A stretch of 64,000 bases of DNA from Simmondsia chinensis (lineage: Eukaryota > Streptophyta > Magnoliopsida > Caryophyllales > Simmondsiaceae): positions 699,501 to 763,500 of the forward strand of contig JAGTTD010000010.1 of assembly GCA_018398585.1 (NCBI GenBank), written 5' to 3'. Under the pieces are notes generated by a model. That model did not search any database. It was not told where the DNA came from and was given only the letters and a program-made list of their open reading frames with translations. Shown piece after piece: positions 19,409 through 31,400 of this stretch (the stretch's first letter is position 1; every line of letters begins with the position of its first letter). The translations under genes and the position numbers were made by a program.

Positions 19409-19907
19409 GCAATCGGGATGTATCATTTGTACCCATAATTGTTGATGTTTGAATTATTACCGGGTGATTAAGCCTGAGAAGCACTCTCTTTCACCCAAAA
19501 TGATGTCTAACAACCGGGAGAAGAGAAAAGATGGGAAATTTTTTCTAAAACTTCTCTTGGTTTATGATTACATACAGGCAAATATTCCGGCTGACCCATC
19601 GCAGGCTTTCCATATGGTTGTTCGTAGTTAAAGTTCTATTTTGATTTATTTTGATTTCTTTTAGAATTACTCTTTCAGATTTGCTCAAGAAAAAGAATCA
19701 CTGTTGTTAGGGGTGGTATATAATGTAATTGCATTTGGTGTCTTTAGCAAATTGAGAATTGATTTGGTTTTTTTTTTCATTTGTTGGATGCTAATGCTTA
19801 TGATTTTTGAGTTTGATTGAATGGAAAGGATTTCTAGCTTTTGCATTGCTTGACAAATTTATGGGGTTGTTGTGGGTTGGGTATAGAAACATTCATAGCC
19901 TTCACTT

Positions 19908-20197
19908 TGTAAAAGAACAAACTATTCCAAAAGTATAAACTGATGAAGGCCTACAAATAGTTTTAGGCTATTATCATACCCTCTAGGGCAAATGCCCATT
20001 AGCCTTAAAGCGTAGATAATGCACATACCTATTTCATACCTTATGCTTAAATTATTTTAATAGTGAAAGTGAGGATTATTGGGATTTAAACTCCTCACCT
20101 CTCGGTCAACAAGGCTATAATACCATGTTAAGGAATCAACAGTTTCAAAAGCCTAAGTTGATGGGTGAAGACCTATGGATGGTTTCATACTGTAACA
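19908..20197 (-). mobile_element. Miniature LTR element (TRIM/SMART-like), about 290 bp
   Basis: Two direct repeats of about 72 bp (19908-19979 and 20126-20197) read TG..CA. Just inside the repeat at 20126 is GGCTATAATACCA, the complement of an initiator-Met primer site (TGGTATCAGAGCC in better copies). Interior about 145 bp, no coding capacity. Confidence 0.75.
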
Positions 20198-20419
20198 CAC
20201 CTAGCAACTGAATTTTTGGGTGACTCATTGACGTAGCGCAAGAGCTCTTTGGGCCTATATATGCATGTGCTAAATCCAATCGATATTGATACGAGGGGCA
20301 TGTTAAAGTATAAAACCGTTGCATTCATTTGTTGGATGCTAATGATCATGATCTTTGTGTTTTATTGGATAAAAGGAATTTTTAGCTTTTGCATTGCTTG
20401 ATAAATTTCTTGGTGGTGT

Positions 20420-20700
20420 TGGGCTGGCTATAAGAACGCTCATGGCCTTCATGTAATAGCTTAAGTTTTTTGGAACAATTGGTTCCTTGACGTAGTATCA
20501 AAGCCTCTCTGAGCAAGAGCTCTATAGTCAAAATCTGATTATATTAATAACTTATCACAAGGTATGAAGTAGGCTTTTCCATTGTCCACATTTAAAGTCC
20601 AATAAACATTTATGTGAGGGGGCATTTTAGAGCATGAAACCATTCTTGGACCTACATCTCATAGCTTAAGGTTTTGAGATAGTTGGTTTCATGACAATTT
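20420..20700 (+). mobile_element. Miniature LTR element, plus orientation
   Basis: Left repeat ends TTGGTTCCTTGACG followed by TAGTATCAAAGCC (primer site). Right repeat starts after a purine-rich GTGAGGGGGCA near 20620 and ends TTTCATGACA. A further single repeat follows at about 20727-21020, split by a MITE. Confidence 0.65.
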
Positions 20701-20753
20701 CTAGCTTTCCATTGTTCGAGTAGATGACATTCTTGGAACTATACCTAATATCT

Positions 20754-20990
20754 AGGGCCTATTTAGTATTGTTTTTTGTTTGGAGTTTCTATTTCTTTTA
20801 CAAACTAAAAACTATACTTAGAAATGGTTTTTTCTAGTATTTTGGGTTCTTGTTTTAAGTGTTTTTCCTAATTTGAGTGAAATTTGAAATTATAAAACCA
20901 AACCCAGAAAAAAATTGTTTTCAACACCTAATTTGCAGTTTCTCAAAAATCAAAAGCCGCAAATTGAAAATGATACCAAATAGACCCTTA
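20754..20990. mobile_element. Foldback MITE, GTTTGGTATC family, copy 3
   Basis: AGGGCCTATTTAGTATTG at the left and AATGATACCAAATAGACCC at the right; inserted inside a solo repeat of the miniature LTR family. Confidence 0.65.
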
Positions 20991-21693
20991 AGTTTCTGGG
21001 ATGGTTGGTTTCATAACAATTTTTAGGTTTTGCGTTGTTTGATAAAGTTTCTGGGTTGTGTTGGGTTTTGCATGTTATTGACTCTTGCGTTTTAACCTAT
21101 GTACAAGATTTTGATTTCGAGTAATGAATCATTGGGGATGTATAAATATGAATGATAATGATACTTGATAATTTCTTTGACCTTAAGATTTTAGGTTCTA
21201 TACTTCCTTTTTGCATAAATAATGATAAGATAAGTGGTAGTTGAACTTCGAAATTAGTTGTTGCCCGTTGGATTTTTTTTACTGGTTTTTGAAATGGTGG
21301 ATTATGCGTAGTTCTATCTTGTATGGTGAGGATGGGCCTTGGTTCAATTGTAAACCTCCTTTTTGACCTCGAGTTCATTATTAGAATATTGAAATAGTCA
21401 CCAATCTCTCCGTCTGCATCACCTTTGTTTATCTTTTCTTATGACATTTGTTGGTGATGTATTGTTTGTCAGGTGAAACTTTGTGTTAGTGAATCAAATG
21501 CTACTATTATTTAGGAGTTGAAAAGTACTCATTAAAGGAATAATATTGGTTTCTTAGAATATTTCATTCTCTCATTGATAAGTTAACTCGTGTGTTATTC
21601 ATGTGGTAGAAGATATTGGCATTTGGCACGCGCATCAGTTCCAGCACTGTGATATGAGTGCTTGACTCTCCTGCCCTCTGCAGAGTTAAATAG

Positions 21694-24600
21694 ATGAGTG
21701 TGCAAGCAATGACAATGACCGACTCACCTGAATCTCTAGAAAAATCCCTCAAGTCAGGTAAGCTTTCGGGAGTTCACTGTATTTATTGCTTGTGTCAAGG
21801 AATCAACTGTCTCTAAAGTTAAGCTAATGGGTGAAGGCATAGGAATGATTTTATACTCTAACATGCTCTTTCACACGAATTTCACTAGGCTTGAAACTTG
21901 TATAGTGTTCAAGATCATCTCGTACCTTCTGCTTAAAGTTTTTGTTAATATACAATGAGAAATTTTTTTTTAAAATTATATTGATATTGAAAGTGGGAGT
22001 TGTGGGGATTCAAACTCATCCTCTTGGTCAACAACAGTCTGAAACCATATCAAGGGACCAACTATGCGAAAAGCTTAAACTCATGGGTGAAACCTACGAA
22101 TGGTTTTATAGGATTTGGGCCTGTTTTATGGCTCGATTTGATCTTGTTCCCACTGGTGGCGGGGTGAAGCCTCCTTGCAAGGTCGGACTGTACATAAACT
22201 CTTTTCTAAAATTTTTAACACAATTTTCTCTCGAAGATCACTAAGGAGTAGTAGGTAGAAAACCGTGAGTCGTGGGCAGAAAGTGGCTGGTTTTTGTGGA
22301 ACCACCAAGGAAGAAGACAAGAAGTTGAAGTGCTTTTATGCTTCTTCTTCTTGAACCAAATTTGTTGTACTTGTATTCACCGAAGCTTAAAATAATAGAA
22401 TGATCTTGGTGCTCCCTGGAATAGGTTCAATTTCCAAGCTGCACCATGTAAATTCCATGTCGCCTTTTCTTTTATGTTTTTCGTTGTTGCATTTTCGGTG
22501 GGTAGTTCGCATGACATCTTTTTTTATATCGATTCCAGGATGGGTTTTCTTGTGTCAGGTAAATCTTGTTTGATTGAGCTTGTGAAATTTCACAAGGCCC
22601 TAGGCCCCACCCATGAAGTTGGGATATGTGAGCTCCTCATATAAGCCCAAGTAGGGTTCTATTATAAAACCAATTGGCAAAATAGAGTGGCCCGCTAGGC
22701 ATATATGTCTCTCTACAGGGTAGCACTATATAGGAGTAAGGCTGCGTACATCTACCCTGCCCAAAACCTGCCTTGGCGGGAGACTTTTTGAGGCACTGAG
22801 TCGTTGTTACTGTTGTTGACCCCACTAGGCATATATGTTGACTCTCTTCTTTCTCACAACTCTAACGTGGGATTTCTTATTAGACACACATGTGGAGTTA
22901 TCAACAAAGGAAACCAATTTCCACCCGAGTTTATGTCTAATTTCCATTGTTCTTCTCTATTTAGGTACTGAAAAGCTTGACATGGAGAACTGCTCAAAGC
23001 TCGGTTCTCTAAAGAAGAAGGCATTTAGTGTCTCAAACAGGTTCCGAAATTCATTGACAAGGAAAGGTAGGAGGAACAGCAGAGTAATGTCTGTTGTTTT
23101 TGAAGATGAGCATGATGCAGAAGAGCTACAGGCTGTGGATGCGCTACGTCAGGCACTAATCTTGGAAGAATTGCTGCCTTCCAAGCATGATGATTATCAC
23201 ATGCTGCTAAGGTTTGTTTCGTTCCTTATCTGTGAAAATGTAGTATGAATGGCTCAAGAGATGGTGAACCTCGATATTTCAATATATGGAATGATTACAA
23301 GATTGGTCTCAATATTTTTTAGGAGCGCAAAGTAAGGTTTCATCGGTAGGCCCTTTTTTTATCTTGGAGGTGTTCATGTCAACTCAAACACATATCAAAT
23401 AATGCAATTTATAGTATATTACTAGCTAATTTATGGGTTGTTTATGTTATATATGCGCGTGTATCTTTATAACGCAAAATACATAGGTCGTTAGTGCAGT
23501 GTGGTAGAATAAAGAGAGATGTTTACATAAATACAATAATACAAATAAAGAGAGATTTTCTTTTCTAATCCTTCTCTTAATTAGTGTTGGGTCAAACTTT
23601 TGGAAAATGATGTCTCCGAGTTGAGTTGGATAGGTTAATGTGATTGCCTCTTGAACGTAATATAAATCTTTACTCTGAAATTTTAAATGGCGAAGTCAAG
23701 ATCAACCCTTGCTTGTGTGCTAGTTATGGTAACGAGTTGTATAGCAGATTTTGAGGTAGCCATTACGAATAGAGCAATTACCTAATTATACATATGTATT
23801 TTAACTTTATTTTTAAAGTGCAATTTATAAAAGTATTTGTGTTGAAAACTATAAGAGATGTTTAGAATTATTTTTCTCAAATCTAAACTTAAATGCTGCT
23901 TATGTTTCCTAAAATGAGCTCAATATGATTGCTGCAACCTGTCATATCACATCCATGGTCACCACAACAATGAACAGGGATTTGATTCTTTGGTTCCAAT
24001 AATGAAAACAACAAACTCAGTGTCACAATGGCTCCCGCCAATACAGGGTCTGGGGGGTGAGATGTACGCAGCCTTATCCCTTTAGGGTGCTACCATAAGG
24101 AGAGGCTGCATCCGAGGGCTCCCAATCCTAAAAATTAAAAAAAGGTTATTTAAAAGTTCAAGCACAGACAACTTATTTGTTACATATTTGCATTCTGATT
24201 CCTTTGGGACTTCTAGTGACATGACAACTAAACACTGAAGGAACTGCTTTTAACAGATTCTTGAAGGCCAGGAAGTTTGATATTGAGAAAACAAAGCAAA
24301 TGTGGGCTGATATGCTCCAATGGAGGAAGGATTTTGGTGCTGACACGATCATGGAGGTGTGAACAACAACAGTTTCTTTCTGGCCATTTCCAACCCTACT
24401 TGATCATCGAATGACCAAGCCCGCTTCGACCTGAGTTGCCTGGCTTGCAGGTTAAACCGGGTCAGGATGGTGAACAGGGTCATGGTTCAAAACTATGATC
24501 TGGGTCAGTATGAGTCGACCCTTTGGCCACCTCTAGAATATATTGTTCTGATTGCCTTGGTCTTCTGGTCTATCCTCCAGGATTTTGAGTTCAAGGAAGT

Positions 24601-27600
24601 TGACGAAGTCAAGAAATACTATCCGCAAGGACACCATGGCGTTGACAAAGATGGAAGACCTGTTTACATTGAAAAATTGGGTCAAGTAGATCCTAACAAG
24701 CTCATGCAAGTTACCTCACTAGATCGTTATGTGAAGTATCATGTGCAGGAGTTTGAGAGAACGTTTGCTGTCAAGTTCCCAGCTTGTTCAATTGCTGCCA
24801 AAAAGCACATTGACCAGAGCACCACCGTTTTGGATGTCTCAGGAGTGGTACGTGAGGATTGCTAAGACAAATATGACCGTTAATTTTGAGAATATAGATG
24901 CTAGCATCTTAAAATATGCATGACAAATGCACTTACAGTGGAAGCATTACTTGCAAGTGTCATATGGATGATCTGATGCTCTAACGGGTATAAGCCAAGC
25001 CAACTTGTGCACCCTTGATGGATGGCTATTTTTTTCAGCTGAGGAGGCTCTGCTCAGCTAGCGTCATTACTAAGTGAGCCATGCCTAAGGCTGAGCCTAG
25101 CAAACACCCTAGGCATCTAGTAAGCCTAAACGAGTTTACATGAGTTAAATCTCTATCTAAATCATTGAGCCTGAGTATACCTAAATCAGCTAAAATTGAC
25201 CCTCAATGAGCAAAGATCTAGCTAAAAGGAGCCTAACTCAAGCCTAGATGAGCCTAAGTGAGAGAGCTTGGCTCCATGCTCACCTAGTCTTGTAGAGCTC
25301 GAGCTTAGACTCTCTAGTCTCGGAAAGCTTCAAGCCTAGATCGAGCCCACCAAAATTATTGTGGAGCTAAACCTCAACCCTTTTGACCTGGCTTATTTAC
25401 ACCTACCCTCTAATTAGCATTGTGAACTTCAACGCTTGGATTTAGACCCCAATCCCTTGAATTTATTGTTGACAATAAGCCGAGAAGTACTGAGGAAAAG
25501 CTAAAAATTAGAGGTCCGGACTTGCTTATCATATCAGGTGTGTGAGGATACTACATAAAATGGCTGCATCTAGTTGGTTTTGAATTCGTGAGTTGGGTAT
25601 TACAAGATACCTTAGATGGTTTCATGGTTGATACAGGGGTTCAAGAACTTTAACAAAGCAGCAAGGGAACTAATACAGCGCCTTCAGAAGATAGATGGTG
25701 ACAACTATCCTGAGGTACTTATCAATATCTTAAAAAATTTAAGGCCTCGTTTGGTATCAAATTTTTTTTTTAGTTGTATTTTATGGTTTTTGGGAACCTA
25801 AAAACTAGGCACTACGCAGCCTTTTGAAAACTAAAAACAAGAACTATTTGGTTTTTGTTTTCTCAAAACTGTAAACATCAAAACAAAAAAATGATACCAA
25901 ACGAGCCCTTATTCTACCATCTTATGATCCTCCTTTCTTCACATGTTGGATGGTTGAATTTTTGGAAATTAATGGAATCATTCTGCTTTTTTTTGCTTAA
26001 TTGTAGACTCTATGTAGGATGTATATCATCAATGCAGGCTCTGGGTTTAGGCTGTTGTGGAACACAGTTAAATCATTCCTCGATCCCAAGACCACCGCAA
26101 AGATCCATGTGAGTCACTAACTTCTATGTTTGTCACCTCATAGCTTAAGCTTTTAGGATACTTGATTCTTTTGGTATGAATCAAAGAGGTCTCAAGTTCG
26201 ACCTTGTTAAGGAACCGGCTATCTTAAAAGGTTAAGCTGATGCGTGAAGCCTTGTGAATGGTTTTATACTCTTAACTACCGGTTCACACAAATGCCCATT
26301 GGGTTTAAAGCGTGGATATTGCACAAACCCATTTCATACCTTGTACTTAAGATATGTTAATATTAAACCTGAGGGCTATTGGAATTCAAACTCATGACCT
26401 CTTGATCAAAGAGACTCTGTTATCATGTCAGGAAACCAACTATTCCAAAAGGTTAAGCTAATAGCAAACTCCAACAACCCCTTTTGTTTTAGTATCATTT
26501 AATTACAAAATAATCTGGGCTTGCGCATTATCCATACTTTTATTATAGTGGACATTTATGTGAAGGGGCATGTTGGATTACAAAATCATTTTTTAACCTT
26601 TACCTAACAGTTTAAGCTTTGGGCTAGTTGGTTTCTTGCAATATTTTACATGAACTAACATTTTAATGAAGTTTATGGTACTAAAAATCTACATTGGGGT
26701 TGTTTATGAAGGTCCTTGGTAACAAATTCCAGAGCAAGCTGCTTGAAGTAATTGATGCCAGGTATGTAACAATAATCAGATGCAGGATAAATGCTAGTTG
26801 TTTAAGTCTATACAATTTTTAACCGGTGTGTCAGGGCTTGTAAGGGGGTAAATGAGCCAAGTAAAGTCAAACTTGAGCTGTATAAGGCTTATTGACTTGA
26901 GTTTTTTAAACCATTGTTTGAATTCAATTTAATAAAATATTAGTGTATTTGCTACTCGGCTGGACTCAAGCTCGTTAACCTAATAACTCGAGTCAAGCTC
27001 GTTATTCAAGCCGAATCAAGCTTGTAATCAAGCCGGGTCGAGCTCATAGTCTACCCAAGCAAGCTGGCAGGTTAGCTATTTGAGTTACTATCTAGCCGTT
27101 ATCTAACCATATTTGAGCTAATACCAAATTTTAATGAGTTTTTCACAGAATCCTTATCAAGCTCTTAACAAACTTTTATTGAGTCCTTATTGAGATCTTA
27201 ATGATTATCAAATTGTTCATGAAAATTAACGAGTCGAGTACTCCACTGTTCGAACTCGACTCTTTAAGCTTATCAAGTTTGTTCGAACTTGACTTGGTAA
27301 GCTATTGATTCCTCAAAATGGACACGAATGAGCCCTAATCCATTCCGAACATGAGTAGTTCATCGAACGTTTAGTTTGTTTCCACCTCTAGGACTAGCTT
27401 TTATGCACCTCAACTCATCCCCATGTTACATGTACTTCCACTTGGAAGTTACCTTACGACCACAGCAAGTTGGGGCTCACAAACCGAGTCAGTGTCCTAG
27501 GGAATCATTTGTACCGATCCTAACAGTTTATGAGGCACTAGGTCCTAGTGCTTTATATTTTGATCGAATGCTTATGCATTGAACTCCACAGTGTAATTGA

Positions 27601-28110
27601 ATTTGCCCTTATCTAGGCTTATTTTGCCTTTGTTTCGCTTGATTTATACCAGTGAATTGCCAGAATTTTTGGGAGGCACTTGTAGTTGTGCAGACAAGGG
27701 CGGCTGCATGAACTCTGACAAGGGTCCTTGGAATGATCCTGATATAATGAAGGTGATTCTCCGAAATATTTAACTTTGTTTTCGCTCGTTTCATGTACAA
27801 GTGATGCTATATGTTTCCAAAAATGTATCAGTTCACGTATTCAATACAAGTGGCAAAAGATCACTGAATATGGAGGAGGGAGGGGCTAAAAATGTCCTGA
27901 AAAGGGCGTTATATCTGAAAAAAAAGAATAAGGGTATAATATTTACTGTCTTCTAAAATAAGGACGTGCTTTAAACAAACAACAACAAGTGCAACATACT
28001 TTGAAAAGTAAAAAAAGAGGGCAACATTAAGCTTCATAACTTGTTGCTTTTTTTGAATATATTACCTTTCCTGTTCTTTTTCCATTACATATTGCCCCTT
28101 TTCGTGTATA

Positions 28111-28163
<53 letters not shown>

Positions 28164-28378
28164 GCTCTTCTTGTTTCTTTTTTTGAACATAATATCCTTT
28201 CAAAGTACTTTTTCCAATAATATCCTTTCAAAGTATTTTTTCCAATCATGGGAAGAAAAATATTTATGTTAAAACTCTTCTTTTGCATTTGGAGTACTGG
28301 TAATCGTTTTTCCTTATTCTCCTTGTTCACGTATTGATGGAGATATAGGAGAAAGGATCAAGATCTAGATTAAGGATC

Positions 28379-28410
<32 letters not shown>

Positions 28411-31400
28411 ACCCAGTGCCTCAAGGTCTTCCGCATAAGCAGGGTCTGGGGGGTGGGATATATGTAGCCTTACCGCTTCAAGGTGCTACCCTAAAGGGAG
28501 GCTGTTTCCAAGAAAAGTATAACAGTAGTTTAGGAAGAAGGCCAACACACCCGAGAAAAGCATAACGATCTCAGTGACAAATCTAAGGATATAAATTTAG
28601 CTAGGATTGATTTAGGATTAGAAGTTAGCTTTGTTCGTTATTATCAATTTAAAGTTTCTTCTCTATTAAAAATCCTATATTGTCTTTATAAATCCGATGT
28701 AATTACAGCCTAAAGGAAGATCGTTTGACTATTTGAATAAATAAATTCAATTGTTCCTATTTCTAAAGCACACTTTAAGCTAAGTATGTGGGTACTTACT
28801 TGGTAACATGACTATTTACCTGTCTTCCTAGGCACAAAGATACCTAGAGACCTCTTCAGTTAGGTACAAGGATGCTTAATCTCTATCACGTATTTATAGA
28901 GTTTTCTATTATGGGATGGGCAGATGGTTCTCAATGGTGAGGCAAAGTGTTCAACAAGAGGCCTATTTCCAATTATTGATGAGAAGACCATAGCAGAAGA
29001 TGAAATGGCAAACTCCAAGGTATTTTTAGGATTTAGCTCTTCATTTCATGGGTTTTTTAACTCTGTTTTCATGATAAATTTTATAATTCTTGGGTTTACT
29101 AATTTAATTGATTTGCTTGTCATAATATGAAGGAATTTGAGTCCGACGATGTTCCCTCTACAAAGAAAGAGAAAGTAAGTTATAGAATGCACTTCCTTCA
29201 TCTCGAAATAATTGTCACCCTTTTTATTTTGGTGGTCCTAAAATAATTGACACTTTTTTATTTTGATTGAGTTGACTGTACTTTTTGTATATTCAATAAT
29301 TTAACGTAATTTTTTTCTCCTTCATACGAAAGGAAGTTGAACGTAGTTCAGTTAACAAAAATTCTTATTGATCAATATAAAAAATTCTAAAATACTATTG
29401 GTTTTCCGTGTGATCTGCTATTGAGAAAAGAAATTTAACTTTTCAATTATTTAAACCAGTTTCCTTCATATTTAAAAATGCACACGTGTATGTAGAGAAT
29501 GTTTGAGATTTATTTGAAGGACGTCCATGCTAGGGGTGTAATAGCCAGCTTGTTAAAAGCTCGAAAGGCTGCGCTCATTTAGAGCTCCGTCCGAACCAAG
29601 TTGGCTCGTTTAGCTTAAAAAGCCGAAGCCCAGCATAGGCTTGCAAGCTTAAGCAATCCTATCTTAATACAATTTACTAGGCTAAATATGCCAGTCAAAC
29701 CAAGTTTGAGCCTAAATAAGCTGAGTTTGAGTCTAAACAAATCCAAAAGTGCCTAGATCAAGCTCAAATGAGCCTAAATAAGGTGAACTAAGCAAGGAGC
29801 TCACCTAGTTGGGTTCGAGCTCAACTAAGCTGAGCCAAGGCTGATCCTATTACAAGTTGACATCAAGCTTGGACTTTCCAAGCTCGGTGAGTTTCGAGCC
29901 AAGCCTCTAGCACGATGAACTCGGGCTCAGCTCAGCTCATGTGCACCCTTAATCCATGCAAAGAATTTCTTAGTTTTTACATGGTTTCAAAAGGTGACAT
30001 TTTTATACCATCTTTGCTTAGGAAATATATATGTATACTAGATACACCCGCAAGAGGAAAAAAGTAATTCTAAGTATGAAATTTTTTTGCAGGAGTTTGG
30101 CAAAGGTATCCCAAATACCTTCCAGTATGACAATTTTATTCCAACGGTAGACAAGGTTGTGGACAAGCCATGGCTCCAACCCCACGATTTGGCCTTTTCT
30201 AAAGGTATCTATGCTACTTCATATTTGATTACATCTGCACGCTTATATCATGTAATCAAAATTCAAATTGCGATTCATGCTTGTAAAGCGGGTTTTATGG
30301 ACACTGCATAATGGATTGCAGAGATCAGGCTGGGGTTCCTAACGGATCATAAGTTACTTTTGATCCTTATATTTGCAAAAATTTGAATCATCATTATTTT
30401 TTATACTTCTTTGATAGTTTCTATCAAGTAAATATATTTGTAAATAAGCTTTAGTAAGTAAAATGCAATATACATGTACATATACATGTACACACACATA
30501 CATATATGCATTAAGGATTCATTGCAGAAGTTTTATTCTGTAAGGGCCAACAGCGTCATATAACTGCTCGATTCCCTCTGGAAACTGGGTCGGGTGTCGT
30601 GTTGAGTCTTTAGGGCTCCATTTTTTGGGCAAAAAAGTATTTTTTGTCTCAATTCTATTGTTTCTTTGCATAACATACCACAAATGCGGGAAATGTTCTC
30701 TTCATTGAGGGAAATTTGACTTCCTCTCAAAGTAAGTAAAAACATTATTTACATGGAAGGGAAGATGTTTTCCGCTTAATCTTACGTCATATGCTTTACT
30801 TCACCCTCAATTTCGCCAAGCGTGAGCATCATATAAATTTATAGATTTGAAACCAATTTGTTTATCTAGAAAGGCAAAAATTTTAAGGGAAAAAAAATAT
30901 TATTAATCATAAATATTTTGTAAAGAAAAAATTTCCATAAGGAAAACGTTTTCCGTTGAACAAACGGAGCTTAAGTTTGATTTTTCGAGAAGAAATGATA
31001 AGAAGGGTAGTTTGTACTCCAAAAATTTGGAGATAACATGTTTTAGGAAAGTAGCAAGAAGGACGTTGATGTGATAGTTGGTTGTTTGGAATTATTGTGT
31101 TAGTTATATAGACGCCCTACTTTTTATGGTACTATTGCTATTGAGGAACCCGGTTACCTATTAAACCCCGATTCATGTAATGACCCATGCACTACATGAG
31201 CCAGTTAAGTCAGGGATTCCTCAGGAAAAGGTTCAAAGGGGGAATCGAACTCCTGACCTTTTTTGTCTAAAGCAACACTCTATCCCCTAACTTGCCTCTT
31301 ACCAATAAGACAAGGCCCTGGGTGATTATATAGATGCCCTACTTGTTCCAAATAACAGTTCATCAAACAAAGCATTTAAAAGTTTTAAAGCTTTAAAATG

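Noticed and set aside
22637..22825. 62-aa minus-strand ORF
   Set aside because: Translation of a SINE on its antisense strand.
24430..24580. Extending SFH exon 4 upstream to the ATG at 24467
   Set aside because: The acceptor at 24580 (CTCCAG) gives the family sequence [10 protein letters not shown] in phase; the upstream residues do not match the family.
28085..28330. Minus-strand 81-aa ORF
   Set aside because: Much of it is the (TA)n repeat read as Ile-Tyr.
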